A stretch of 64,000 nucleotides of DNA, from positions 49,146 through 113,145 of the forward strand of contig JAFSVU010000016.1 in the NCBI GenBank assembly GCA_017444825.1, in the 5' to 3' direction. This stretch comes from Clostridia bacterium. GTDB lineage: Bacteria; Bacillota; Clostridia; UBA1212. Position 1 is the stretch's first letter; each line of letters begins with the position of its first letter. Shown here one piece after another: positions 23,952 through 33,931 of the stretch. Position numbers and translations under genes: made by a program. The notes under the pieces are model-generated. The model was not told the origin of the DNA. It was given only the letters and a program-made list of their open reading frames with translations, and ran no database searches.

Positions 23952-24806
23952 ATGAAAAAAGCTGAGATAATAATCCTTTCGGGCCAGTCAAACGCCGTTG
24001 GCGTGGGCCGCGTGGAATGCCTTCCACTCCATTTTGACGAAAAGACCATTGGCAAGTGGCGCGAAGGGTTCGATAAAATACTGATCAACTATTATTCCCA
24101 CGATAAGAAGAGCAACGGCTTCGTAAAAACAACTTTGGGCTGTACGGAGGCGACCAAGTTTACCATTGGCCCCGAGATAGGCATTGCCGAGGCGCTCAGT
24201 GAAAAGTATCCGGAAAAGGAGTTTTTCATTGTGAAATGTGCCTACGGCGGCATGTCTCTCCACACCGATTTTCTTTCGCCATCGGGAGACCCTAAATATG
24301 ACCCGGAAGCCTACGCCTCCCAGAAGAAAAATATTGTTGAGGAGTACGGCATTGGCGAGCCGATAAGAGCGGGCTGGGCCTACAACGAGCTTGTAAAGCT
24401 GCTTTCGGAGAGCATCTCATATCTTTCCTCCATTGGTTACGAACCGGAGGTCAAAGCTTTTTGCTGGATGCAGGGAGAAAACGACGCCTGCCTTCCTGAG
24501 ACGACTAACCAATACGCAAGACTCTACGACTGCATGTTGCGCGATCTGGCTGGGACTTTCAAGGGCCTTTTTGATCACTGCATATACGTGGACGCCGGCA
24601 TCAGCGAGATCTGGCCACTTTACAAGGAACTGAACGGCATAAAGAAGGCCTATGCGGAGAGCAGGGACAACTGCCGGTATATCGATACCATTGGCGAGGG
24701 GCTGACCACCAAAAACGAACCTGCGGGAGAGGTCGATATCTACCACTATGATTCCGACTGCGTTGTGAAGCTGGGCAGGCTTTTTGTAAGAGAATTCGAA
24801 GCCTGA
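23952..24806 (+). CDS. SASA-family carbohydrate esterase (sialate O-acetylesterase-like)
   Basis: The SGNH-fold SASA family removes acetyl groups from sialic acid or from other glycans such as xylan. The N-terminal SGQSNAVG motif carries the catalytic Ser, GPEIG and CAYGG follow, and AFCWMQGENDA matches the second conserved block. The 284 residues form a single domain without signal peptide, so the substrate is imported or intracellular. ATG 23952 follows AAAAGGAG. The neighbouring glycosidases support a role in trimming decorated oligosaccharides. Whether the acetylated sugar is sialic acid or a plant sugar cannot be decided. Confidence 0.8.
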   Translation: MKKAEIIILSGQSNAVGVGRVECLPLHFDEKTIGKWREGFDKILINYYSHDKKSNGFVKTTLGCTEATKFTIGPEIGIAEALSEKYPEKEFFIVKCAYGGMSLHTDFLSPSGDPKYDPEAYASQKKNIVEEYGIGEPIRAGWAYNELVKLLSESISYLSSIGYEPEVKAFCWMQGENDACLPETTNQYARLYDCMLRDLAGTFKGLFDHCIYVDAGISEIWPLYKELNGIKKAYAESRDNCRYIDTIGEGLTTKNEPAGEVDIYHYDSDCVVKLGRLFVREFEA

Positions 24807-24870
24807 ATCTTACGTGAAAGCTTGAAACGAAAGCTTGAAAAAGGGGCGCCAAGGTTGAACTTTCAGGCTT
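24799..24870 (+). other. Long-range inverted repeat spanning the esterase stop codon
   Basis: AAGCCTGAA (24799-24807, over the stop codon) can pair with TTCAGGCTT (24862-24870), followed by TTT. The enclosed loop holds two direct copies of GAAAGCTTGAAA. It may be a weak terminator, but its right arm lies inside the spacer of the next promoter. Confidence 0.35.
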
Positions 24871-24883
24871 TTGGTTATATAAT
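24855..24883 (+). promoter_or_regulatory. Promoter of the SNF2 helicase operon
   Basis: TTGAAC (24855-24860) and TATAAT (24878-24883) are spaced by 17 bases, about 40 bases before the TTG start. Confidence 0.65.
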
Positions 24884-24921
24884 AATCTTCCGATATTTTT
24901 TTCGAGAGGAGGCTGCTTGGC

Positions 24922-27900
24922 TTGTATACAAGGCTTCAACTTCAAAGCGCTTGTGCGTCGAGGGTGGATTTTCAGCACGGACTTGATTATTACAACGAGG
25001 AAAGAGCTGAGCGGTTCAGCTGTGTGAATTTCCGGGGTCAGGAAAGCGGCCGGATGCGTGAGATCTCTGCAACGGTGAAGGGAACCCACGATGCTTATTC
25101 GGCGAGAGCCGTCATTGATGAGGTCGATGACAAACCGGGTACGGGAAAGCTTGTTTCGTGTATCTGTTCATGCCCGGGCAGCAAGGAAAAGGACAGGATC
25201 TGCAAGCATTGCATCGCATTGATCCTTAAATATATTGATCTGAGAGACGCGGGGCAGATCTCCGATGAGGAGTCAGGCTCTTTTGAAGTGCGTGTCGATG
25301 ATATCCCCCATGAGACGGATAAGACATTTGTGGCCATGCTTCAGAGCGAAAAATACAGACGCCACATCGAGATATCCGTGAAGAACCGCGACGCCACCCT
25401 GAGGATAGTTCCGTACCTTACTCTCACCGATTCCACCATATTTGCGGAATTCAAGGCGGGGGACGGGAAGCTTTATATAGTGAAGGACGTGGCAGGGTAT
25501 GCAAGGGCTGTTCTCCACAATAAATCCCTAAACTACGGAAAGAATACCGCCATAACCCATTCCATAAATCTGTTTGACGAGGACAGCAGAAAGATCATCA
25601 TGTTCCTCGACAGGTACAGGAAGAACAAGCGTACCTATGTTAAGTCGTATTCATTGGCGAAGACCGAGGACGATCTGCGCTACCTGAATCTTAAAAACGA
25701 GCTGATCGACAGATTTTTTGAGTGCCTGATCGGCGGCACTGTGGAGATCGCGGACAGGACTTCATATAACAAAAATCATGGTGCGGGGATTGCTTCCTTC
25801 GGCGAGGAAAGCAGAAATAATGACGAGGCCCGAGACGATCCCGAGGAGAATTCATACGCAGGCGGGGTTATAAGGCCCGTTTTCAGACCTTACAGGGTGG
25901 TGAAGGGGCTTCCGGAGCTGTCGTTCACGCTTACGGGAGTGGACGGAGGCGCTATCGTAACCGGATCCTTCATGCCTGTGTTTGCCGGCCTTGACTCGGT
26001 GATATTCGTGACCGGGAACACCGTATACGTCTGCGACACAAATGAACTGGCGGGGGCGTTTGCGTTCTTTAACTACGTCGCTTCAAGCTCCTGCGACAGC
26101 ATATTCATTTCGGAAAAACACCTTCCGCTCTTTGTTCAGGAGATACTTGACGATCTCAAAGGGATTGCGGAAGTCAATCTGGTGGACTTCAATGAAAAAG
26201 CCTACATGCCCAAGGACGCTGTGATGAAATTCTACGTGGACATGCCGGGCTCCGACACAGTTTCCTGCCAGCTTTTTGCATGCTACGGCGAGGGCGAAGA
26301 GGAAAAGAGGTACAACGTTCTGGACGAGCGGGACTACACGGGCTCCTCAAGAGACGAGGCGGCGGAGATGGCTGCCTACGAATCACTTAAGCAGTATTTT
26401 AACAAGTACGACCCGGTCCTCAAGGCCGCTATCATGGCCAAAGGAGACGAGGCGTTCTATGAATTCATAACCGGACAGGTGTACGAGCTTGAGCTCCTTG
26501 GCGAGGTCTACATCTCGGACAAGCTGAAAAACGTCAAGGTCAAAAAGGCGTCGAGGATATCGGCAGGCGTATCTCTTCAGGGCGACCTGTTGATGTTTTC
26601 GGTCCACAGTGACGATTTTACGCCGGACCAGCTTGCGGAGCTGCTTAGGAAGTACGACAGGAAGAAGAAATTCTTCAGGCTCAACGACGGCACGTTTATC
26701 AACGTTGACGGCGAAGGCATTAAAAATCTCGCCAATGTAGGCAAAATGCTGGAGATGAGCGGGATAACCTTATCGGGCGGCACGGCGATAGTGCCGAAAT
26801 TCAGGGCCCTTTACCTTGACAGCGAGCTTTCGGACAACGAGAACGTTCTTATAAGCAGAAGCCGCGACTTCCGTGCTCTCATCAGGAATATGAAGACCTT
26901 CGAGGACAACGACTTCGAGGTTCCCGCATCTCTTAAGGATATATTGAGAAACTACCAGAAGTACGGGTTCAGATGGCTTAAGACGCTGAAACACAACGGC
27001 TTCGGCGGTATCCTTGCGGATGAGATGGGACTCGGGAAGACCGTACAGGCCATCGCTTTCCTGAAGTCGGAGTACGAGGAGGGCGCAAGGGCCGGAACCA
27101 TCATAGTCTGCCCGGCTTCTCTGGTCTACAACTGGAAGAGCGAGCTTGAAAAATTCGCGCCGAACCTTCCTGCAGTGGTCGTGTCCGGAAAGCAGGAGGA
27201 GCGCATCGAGACCATCAGAAATCTCAAACCCGGTGAGATAGCCATCACATCCTACGACCTTTTAAGGCGGGACGTGAGGCTTTATTCCAACATCCGTTTC
27301 GGCTATCAGATCATTGACGAGGCCCAGTACATCAAAAACAGTGCCACACTGTCGTCAAGGGCCGTGAAACAGATAAATTCCGACTTCCGTCTGGCGCTTA
27401 CCGGCACGCCCATCGAAAACAAGCTGTCGGAGCTCTGGAGCATATTCGACTATCTGATGCCGGGGTTCCTCCACGATTACAGGCAGTTCAAGGAGGAATA
27501 CGAGACTCCTATCGTCACTTTCAGGGACAACGACGCTCTGATGAGGCTGAGAAAGATAATCCATCCGTTTATCTTGAGAAGACTGAAGCAGGACGTTCTG
27601 AAGGATCTTCCGGACAAGCTGGAGGAGATCATTACGACAAAGCTCACGGAGGCTCAGGACGAGCTCTACAGGGCGAACCTTGCGGGCATCAGGCAGAGCC
27701 TCAGCAGAAAGCCGGACGACAAGGCAGGCGGCGTCTCCATTCAGATACTTGCGGAGCTCATGAAGCTTCGTCAGATATGCTGCGACCCGGCTCTCATTTA
27801 TGAGAATTACGAGGGCGGCTCGTCCAAAGTCGACCTTTGTATCGATCTTGTAAAGGGCGCCATCGAGGGCGGCCATAAGATACTCATTTTCTCTCAGTTC

Positions 27901-28329
27901 ACCAGCATGCTTTCGATCATTCAGAAGCGGTTTGACGGTGAGAAGATCATGTATTATTCGCTCATTGGCCAGACTCCGAAGGAGAAGCGCACAAGGATGG
28001 TGGAGGACTTTAATTCGGGCAGCGTTCCTGTGTTCTGCATATCGCTTAAAGCGGGCGGTACGGGTCTTAACCTCACCAGCGCAGACATTGTTATCCACTT
28101 TGATCCGTGGTGGAACATTGCCGTCCAGAACCAGGCTACAGACAGGGCCCACAGAATCGGACAGAAAAATATAGTTACGGTATACAAGCTCATTGCCCAC
28201 AATACGATCGAGGAAAACATAATGAAGCTCCAGGACAGAAAGAAGGAACTGGCGACGGAACTCCTGTCCGGCGCAAGCTTCGACAATATCTCGATCACGC
28301 GGGAAGAGCTGCTTGAGATTCTCGGCTGA
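24922..28329 (+). CDS. SNF2-family DNA-dependent ATPase with N-terminal SWIM zinc finger
   Basis: Domain order: a SWIM zinc finger near residues 75-95 (CSC...CKHC), a bacterial SNF2-associated helicase region (about 150-640), then the two RecA-like lobes (about 670-1130). Motifs: LADEMGLGKT (Walker A), DEAQYIKN (DExx), LTGTPIENKLSELWS (motif III), SLKAGGTGLNL and QATDRAHRIGQ (motifs V and VI). Such proteins use ATP to translocate on duplex DNA and are thought to remodel RNA polymerase or other DNA-bound complexes. The TTG start follows GAGGAGG. With 1135 residues it is full length. mtaB follows after 32 bases. Confidence 0.92.
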   Translation: MYTRLQLQSACASRVDFQHGLDYYNEERAERFSCVNFRGQESGRMREISATVKGTHDAYSARAVIDEVDDKPGTGKLVSCICSCPGSKEKDRICKHCIALILKYIDLRDAGQISDEESGSFEVRVDDIPHETDKTFVAMLQSEKYRRHIEISVKNRDATLRIVPYLTLTDSTIFAEFKAGDGKLYIVKDVAGYARAVLHNKSLNYGKNTAITHSINLFDEDSRKIIMFLDRYRKNKRTYVKSYSLAKTEDDLRYLNLKNELIDRFFECLIGGTVEIADRTSYNKNHGAGIASFGEESRNNDEARDDPEENSYAGGVIRPVFRPYRVVKGLPELSFTLTGVDGGAIVTGSFMPVFAGLDSVIFVTGNTVYVCDTNELAGAFAFFNYVASSSCDSIFISEKHLPLFVQEILDDLKGIAEVNLVDFNEKAYMPKDAVMKFYVDMPGSDTVSCQLFACYGEGEEEKRYNVLDERDYTGSSRDEAAEMAAYESLKQYFNKYDPVLKAAIMAKGDEAFYEFITGQVYELELLGEVYISDKLKNVKVKKASRISAGVSLQGDLLMFSVHSDDFTPDQLAELLRKYDRKKKFFRLNDGTFINVDGEGIKNLANVGKMLEMSGITLSGGTAIVPKFRALYLDSELSDNENVLISRSRDFRALIRNMKTFEDNDFEVPASLKDILRNYQKYGFRWLKTLKHNGFGGILADEMGLGKTVQAIAFLKSEYEEGARAGTIIVCPASLVYNWKSELEKFAPNLPAVVVSGKQEERIETIRNLKPGEIAITSYDLLRRDVRLYSNIRFGYQIIDEAQYIKNSATLSSRAVKQINSDFRLALTGTPIENKLSELWSIFDYLMPGFLHDYRQFKEEYETPIVTFRDNDALMRLRKIIHPFILRRLKQDVLKDLPDKLEEIITTKLTEAQDELYRANLAGIRQSLSRKPDDKAGGVSIQILAELMKLRQICCDPALIYENYEGGSSKVDLCIDLVKGAIEGGHKILIFSQFTSMLSIIQKRFDGEKIMYYSLIGQTPKEKRTRMVEDFNSGSVPVFCISLKAGGTGLNLTSADIVIHFDPWWNIAVQNQATDRAHRIGQKNIVTVYKLIAHNTIEENIMKLQDRKKELATELLSGASFDNISITREELLEILG

Positions 28330-28361
28330 CGGAAACGGAAGAGCCTCCGGAGGACCTGATT

Positions 28362-29651
28362 TTGAAGTTTTTCATTTACACATTCGGCTGCAAAACCAAT
28401 ACGTACGAGTCCGAGGCCATGAGCAGGCTTCTTTCGGAGACCGGCAGGTTCGAAGAGGCTGAAAGTTACGGCTCTGCCGACGTGGTCATCGTGAATTCGT
28501 GCATGGTGACCGAGGAGAGCGAGAAAAAAGCCAAGAAGCTCATGAGGAGGATCAGAAGGGAAAATCCCGAAGCTGTGATCGTCCTCGGCGGGTGCATGCC
28601 CCAGGTGAACCGTGAGAAGAGCCTTGACACCGGCGCCGACATCATACTCGGAAATACGGACAGGTCTGGTATCGTCAGGGTCATTGACGAATACGTGGAG
28701 TCCCGGAAGCGGATATTCAGCGTTGTTCCCCACGAGAGGGGCGAGGCCTTTGAAATGCTTTCGCCAATGGGCTACAGGTCCCTCACAAGAGCAAACCTGA
28801 AGATCGAGGACGGCTGCGAATGCTTCTGCTCCTACTGTGTGATCCCCTTTGCCAGGGGTCCCGTGAGGTCCATGCCCGTCGAAAACGTGTATAACGTGGC
28901 AAAAGACCTGGTCAATGCGGGCCACAGGGAGATAGTTCTCACCGGTATAAACATAGGAATGTACGGGAGAGATATTGGTTATACTATTTATGACGCGGTG
29001 AAAGCGGTCCATGAGGCCGGCGCGGAGCGTATAAGACTGGGCTCTGTGGAGATAGACCTTATTTCCGATGAGACCGTAAGAAATCTTTCGGAGGTCCCGG
29101 GGCTGTGCCCGCATTTTCACACATCGCTCCAATCGGGTTCCGACGATGTATTAAAAAGGATGCTGAGGCGCTACGACTCAAAAGAGTACCGGAGAAAGAT
29201 CGAGCTTCTCAGGGAATGCTTCGACAATGCGTCCATAACCACAGACGTGATCGTCGGTTTCCCGGGTGAGAGCGACGAGGATTTTCGCGACACCGTGAGA
29301 TTTGTACGCGAAACGGGCTTTTTCAGGATCCACGTTTTTCCCTATTCAAGACGTGAGGGCACCGCTGCTGCAAAGTTTACGGACCAGATACCGGTAGAGG
29401 TAAAGAAGGCAAGGACCCGGGAACTTGAAAAAGTTGCGGCGGAGCTTAAGAGAGACTTTCTCGGGACCCAGAAAGGCAGAGTTTTAAACGTTCTTTTTGA
29501 GAGGAACGCTGCCGGCGAAGCGAGAGGACACGCTGAGAACTACGTTGAAGTGAGAGTGAGATCCGACGTCTCTCTTAAAAACAGGATAATGCCTGTGAGA
29601 ATTCTTGAAGTCCACGAATCGGGAGAATATGTGACCGGCGAAATTGTTTGA
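28362..29651 (+). CDS. mtaB: tRNA t6A37 methylthiotransferase MtaB
   Basis: MtaB is a radical-SAM enzyme that adds a methylthio group to t6A at position 37 of tRNAs reading ANN codons. It has the N-terminal UPF0004 domain with three cluster cysteines (TFGCKTN, VNSCMVTEE, GGCMPQ), the radical-SAM CECFCSYC cluster motif with ARGPVRS, and a C-terminal TRAM-like domain with VLFER. The FGCKTN start and the GCECFCSYC spacing favour MtaB over MiaB or RimO. The start is TTG, preceded by CCTCCGGAGG; this ribosome site is a perfect palindrome and could be partly masked by self-pairing. 429 residues is typical. Confidence 0.93.
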   Translation: MKFFIYTFGCKTNTYESEAMSRLLSETGRFEEAESYGSADVVIVNSCMVTEESEKKAKKLMRRIRRENPEAVIVLGGCMPQVNREKSLDTGADIILGNTDRSGIVRVIDEYVESRKRIFSVVPHERGEAFEMLSPMGYRSLTRANLKIEDGCECFCSYCVIPFARGPVRSMPVENVYNVAKDLVNAGHREIVLTGINIGMYGRDIGYTIYDAVKAVHEAGAERIRLGSVEIDLISDETVRNLSEVPGLCPHFHTSLQSGSDDVLKRMLRRYDSKEYRRKIELLRECFDNASITTDVIVGFPGESDEDFRDTVRFVRETGFFRIHVFPYSRREGTAAAKFTDQIPVEVKKARTRELEKVAAELKRDFLGTQKGRVLNVLFERNAAGEARGHAENYVEVRVRSDVSLKNRIMPVRILEVHESGEYVTGEIV

Positions 29652-29678
29652 TTTTTGCTTTAAATCAGGCCAAACTTT

Positions 29679-29707
29679 TTGCATGCGGTATAACGATGTG
29701 ATAAAAT
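29679..29707 (+). promoter_or_regulatory. Promoter of the rluB-lepB-rdgB operon
   Basis: TTGCAT (29679-29684) and TAAAAT (29702-29707) are spaced by 17 bases; the gene starts 46 bases later. Confidence 0.6.
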
Positions 29708-29752
29708 GCGCTTTGAACGATCCGGAATAAAAACGGATCTCTTAGAGGTATT

Positions 29753-30493
29753 ATGGAAGAATTCAGACTGCAAAAATTCCTTGCCCATTCAGGCATTGCG
29801 TCCAGAAGGGCTGCAGAGGATATAATCGCCGAAGGCAGAGTCTTTGTCAACGGAAAACGGGTCACCGATCCTGCCCATAAAGTCACTTTGAAGGACAAGG
29901 TGACGCTGGACGGGAAGACCGTTACCATAACAAGAACAAGGACTTACATAATTATGAACAAGCCCCTCAGCGTGCTGTCTTCCGCCTCCGACGACAGGGG
30001 AAGGACCTGCGTGACTGATCTCGTGAAGCTTGATAACGTGAGACTTTACCCCGTGGGGCGCCTGGATTACGACACCCAGGGGATCATACTTCTTACAGAT
30101 GACGGCGATTTTATGCAGAGGGTCACACATCCAAAATACGAGATGCCGAAGACCTACGAGGCTCTGGTGAAGGGAGAACCCAAGGAAGACGACCTTCAGA
30201 AGCTGAGGGACGGTGTGGAGCTGGACGACGGGATGACTCTTCCCGCCAAGGCTGATGTGATACGGTTCAAGGGGCCCAACGCGGTGGTGAAGATGGTGAT
30301 CCGGGAGGGCAGGAACAGGCAGGTGCGCAGAATGCTGGAGACCATTGGTTTTCCTGTGCTGAAGCTGAAGAGGGCTGCAATCGGCGGCCTTGAGATCGGG
30401 GACCTGAGACCGGGTGCCTGGCGAAACATGAAACACAGCGATTTTGAAGATCTTTTCGGAAAAAACGAAGCCCGAAAGATGAAATTCGGATGA
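29753..30493 (+). CDS. rluB: 23S rRNA pseudouridine synthase, RsuA/RluB family
   Basis: The enzyme isomerises a uridine of 23S rRNA (RluB acts near U2605 in E. coli). An N-terminal S4 domain (RLQKFLAHSGIASRRAAE) is followed by the catalytic domain with GRLDYDTQGIILLTDDG, which contains the catalytic Asp, and REGRNRQVRRM. 246 residues is typical for the Gram-positive RluB. ATG 29753 follows AGAGG. It leads an operon with signal peptidase, RdgB and an SDR enzyme. Confidence 0.93.
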   Translation: MEEFRLQKFLAHSGIASRRAAEDIIAEGRVFVNGKRVTDPAHKVTLKDKVTLDGKTVTITRTRTYIIMNKPLSVLSSASDDRGRTCVTDLVKLDNVRLYPVGRLDYDTQGIILLTDDGDFMQRVTHPKYEMPKTYEALVKGEPKEDDLQKLRDGVELDDGMTLPAKADVIRFKGPNAVVKMVIREGRNRQVRRMLETIGFPVLKLKRAAIGGLEIGDLRPGAWRNMKHSDFEDLFGKNEARKMKFG

Positions 30494-30507
30494 TATGGAG
30501 TGGAAAA

Positions 30508-31386
30508 ATGACGGAAATTGACGAAAAAACGATAGTTGAAGACGATATAGAGGCGGTCTCTGAGCAGGAATTGCCCGTTGATTTCGCTCAAGAAAAAGAT
30601 CTTGCACCTGAGGTAGAAAAAGAACAGGCGTCTTTCGGCGAAAGGTGGAAGAACGCAAAGAAGCCGGAGCCACTGTACTATGTGAAAGAAGTTATTTCGT
30701 ATATTCTCATTTTTATACTGGCCGTTGCGGTGGGGCTTCTCATCAATATCTATATCGTAAGGCTCAGCAGAGTCCAGGGCGACTCCATGGTGCCGACGCT
30801 CCACAACAACCAGATGCTGGGGGCCAGCCGACTTCCTGTCATTTTCAACGATATCAACCACGGCGACATCGTCATTTTCGACCACACCAAGGAAGCCAGA
30901 TCCTTCGGAAAGGATCTTAAGGAAGCTCTTTCCGACAATATGATCACCGCTCTATTCGGAAAGTCAAAGAGCGCCGAGAACCACACCTACTACATCAAGC
31001 GCGTCATAGCGGTGGAGGGCGAGGTCATTGCTGTCTACGAGAACAAACTTTACCGGACCACCCTTAAGAACATTGGCTGTGAGGACTACCTTGACGTATA
31101 CGACGCGTACAACAAGGAGAACAGCGCCGCAAATAATGCCGCTCTTGACACTGCATATTACAAAATCAAAAGTATCACCCCCGACAGCACCTGGGAGCTC
31201 CTGGAGGAATCCTACGTAAACCCTGCGGAGGAGGCTGATTATAAGAACTACGAAGGAAAATGCTGGGTCTGCGGCAGAAACGAGATCTTTGTGATGGGCG
31301 ACAACAGAAACAACAGCACGGACTCCAGAAGGATCGGCGTCATTAATCTCAACTGCATTCTGGGAAAGGTTCTTGGGAAACACTGA
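30508..31386 (+). CDS. lepB: Signal peptidase I
   Basis: The membrane-anchored serine protease cuts signal peptides of secreted proteins on the outer face. An acidic cytosolic N-terminus of about 60 residues precedes one helix (about 65-88). The catalytic Ser is in RVQGDSMVPTL, the general-base Lys in YYIKRVIAVEG, and box E is GDNRNNSTDSR. An extra loop of about 60 residues lies between boxes D and E. ATG 30508 is preferred to the upstream frame at 30490, which overlaps rluB, and is preceded by TGGAG. Confidence 0.95.
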   Translation: MTEIDEKTIVEDDIEAVSEQELPVDFAQEKDLAPEVEKEQASFGERWKNAKKPEPLYYVKEVISYILIFILAVAVGLLINIYIVRLSRVQGDSMVPTLHNNQMLGASRLPVIFNDINHGDIVIFDHTKEARSFGKDLKEALSDNMITALFGKSKSAENHTYYIKRVIAVEGEVIAVYENKLYRTTLKNIGCEDYLDVYDAYNKENSAANNAALDTAYYKIKSITPDSTWELLEESYVNPAEEADYKNYEGKCWVCGRNEIFVMGDNRNNSTDSRRIGVINLNCILGKVLGKH

Positions 31387-31407
31387 CCCCAAGTCGATAT
31401 AACCAAT

Positions 31408-32034
31408 ATGATCAAAGTCTGCATTGCTTCAAATAACAGGAATAAGATTAAACAGTTTGGCGAGATATTCTCCGAAAAAAACGTTGACGCAGAGCTTTTC
31501 ACCGCAAAGGACGTGGGCATGGGAGATTTTCCGCCCGAAGACGGAACCACGTTTTACGGGAACAGCTTTATCAAAGCGAAGGCTCTTTACGATTTTATGA
31601 ACTCCGGCGACTGTAAGTGCGACTGCTATATCCTTGCCGATGACTCTGGAGTATCTGTGGATGCTCTCGGCGGCGCCCCCGGAGTCCATTCCGCAAGGTT
31701 TGCAGGTGAGCACGCCACGGATGAGGAAAACAATCTCCTTCTTCAGGAAAAGCTCACTCGCGTTTCAAACAGGGCTGCACACTATTCCTGCGCGGTCACG
31801 CTTATAACACCTGCGGGACGCATCATGTGCACCGGAGGACGTGTAGACGGCGAGATCATAAGCACGCCAAGGGGCCACGACGGCTTCGGATATGACCCGT
31901 ATTTTTACTATGAAGGGTACGGGAAGACCTTTGCGGAACTCACATCCGACGAAAGGAATGCCATCAGCCACAGGGGCAGGGCCCTAGGAAAGGCTGTGGA
32001 GCTTATTATCGCCGACATCGGCGGTGACATATGA
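31408..32034 (+). CDS. rdgB: XTP/dITP diphosphatase (RdgB/HAM1)
   Basis: It hydrolyses non-canonical purine triphosphates (dITP, XTP) and so keeps them out of DNA and RNA. ASNNRNKIKQF, the ADDSGVSVDALGGAPGVHSARF block and GHDGFGYDPYF are diagnostic. 208 residues is standard. The stop overlaps the ATG of the next gene (ATGA), which indicates translational coupling with the SDR enzyme. Confidence 0.95.
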   Translation: MIKVCIASNNRNKIKQFGEIFSEKNVDAELFTAKDVGMGDFPPEDGTTFYGNSFIKAKALYDFMNSGDCKCDCYILADDSGVSVDALGGAPGVHSARFAGEHATDEENNLLLQEKLTRVSNRAAHYSCAVTLITPAGRIMCTGGRVDGEIISTPRGHDGFGYDPYFYYEGYGKTFAELTSDERNAISHRGRALGKAVELIIADIGGDI

Positions 32035-32780
32035 ATCCGAAAAATCTGAAACCGAATATACTGGTGACAGGCGGATCGGGAGACATCGGAAGGGCCATTG
32101 TGAGGAAATTCCACGCCTCTTCTTATAACGTGGCCGTTCACTGCTTCAATGGCTCCGCTGAGGCGGAGAGGCTTGCGGAGGAACTGTCCGAAAAGGGCGG
32201 TATCGTAAAAGTTTACAGAGCTGACCTCAGGGATCCGGAAGCCGCTGAACTTATGGTGAAAAAGGCCTCGGAGGAGTTGGGGCCCTTTGAAGTTCTCGTA
32301 AACAATGCGGGTCTCGGAAAACAGAAACTCATCACCGACACCTCCTATGAAGAGTGGCGCGAGACCTTCGCAGTCAACACGGACGCCGCGTTTATCTGTT
32401 CAAAGGCGGTTCTCCCCGGTATGATAAGGGCAAAATACGGCCGGATCGTAAACGTTTCCTCCATATGGGGCATTACCGGCGCCTCCTGCGAGGTAGATTA
32501 TTCTGCTTCGAAAGCGGCTCTCATTGGTTTTACAAAGGCTCTTGCAAAGGAAGTGGGGCCGTCAGGTATAAACGTTAACTGCGTGGCTCCGGGGGTAATA
32601 GATACCAAAATGAACTCACACCTTACGGAGGACGACCTTAAAGCGCTGGCCGATGAGATTCCTCTCGGGAGGCTTGGGACCCCGGACGACATTGCCGAGG
32701 CGGTGTTCTTCCTCTGCTCCGGTGCGTCATCTTTTATAACGGGACAGGTGATATCGCCAAACGGCGGATTCGTTATCTGA
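32031..32780 (+). CDS. SDR-family oxidoreductase, FabG-like
   Basis: This classical short-chain dehydrogenase has the cofactor motif TGGSGDIGRA, NNAG, the catalytic Ser in VNVSSIWG and YSASK with the catalytic Tyr and Lys, ending with ITGQVISPNGGF. It is 249 residues, typical of 3-oxoacyl-ACP reductase. It is not inside a fatty-acid operon but translationally coupled to rdgB, so FabG function is only one possibility; a general carbonyl reductase is equally plausible. Confidence 0.85.
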   Translation: MNPKNLKPNILVTGGSGDIGRAIVRKFHASSYNVAVHCFNGSAEAERLAEELSEKGGIVKVYRADLRDPEAAELMVKKASEELGPFEVLVNNAGLGKQKLITDTSYEEWRETFAVNTDAAFICSKAVLPGMIRAKYGRIVNVSSIWGITGASCEVDYSASKAALIGFTKALAKEVGPSGINVNCVAPGVIDTKMNSHLTEDDLKALADEIPLGRLGTPDDIAEAVFFLCSGASSFITGQVISPNGGFVI

Positions 32781-32786
32781 CAGTAC

Positions 32787-32814
32787 GGGCGTCCTCGCGA
32801 CGCTCTTTCTTTTT
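32787..32814 (+). terminator. Terminator of the rluB-to-SDR operon
   Basis: A GGGCGTC/GACGCTC stem (one G-T) with loop CTCGC is followed by a T-rich tract. Confidence 0.6.
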
Positions 32815-32816
32815 GC

Positions 32817-32845
32817 TTGTAAATCCGAGGTGTAAGTTGTAAAAT
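32817..32845 (+). promoter_or_regulatory. Promoter of pta-ackA
   Basis: TTGTAA (32817-32822) and TAAAAT (32840-32845) are spaced by 17 bases. The -35 box is weak; the -10 box is good. About 70 bases of leader follow. Confidence 0.5.
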
Positions 32846-32900
32846 AAAAGTTGGTGCTGCTTGCGCCGGATCCGTCTGCCGCAAGCCTTTAACATGTTAA

Positions 32901-33911
<1,011 letters not shown>

Positions 33912-33931
33912 TTTCACGAAAGGAAGATCCA

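Noticed and set aside
27954..29132. 392-codon open frame on the minus strand
   Set aside because: Antisense across the SNF2 and mtaB genes, both of which have clear family motifs on the + strand.
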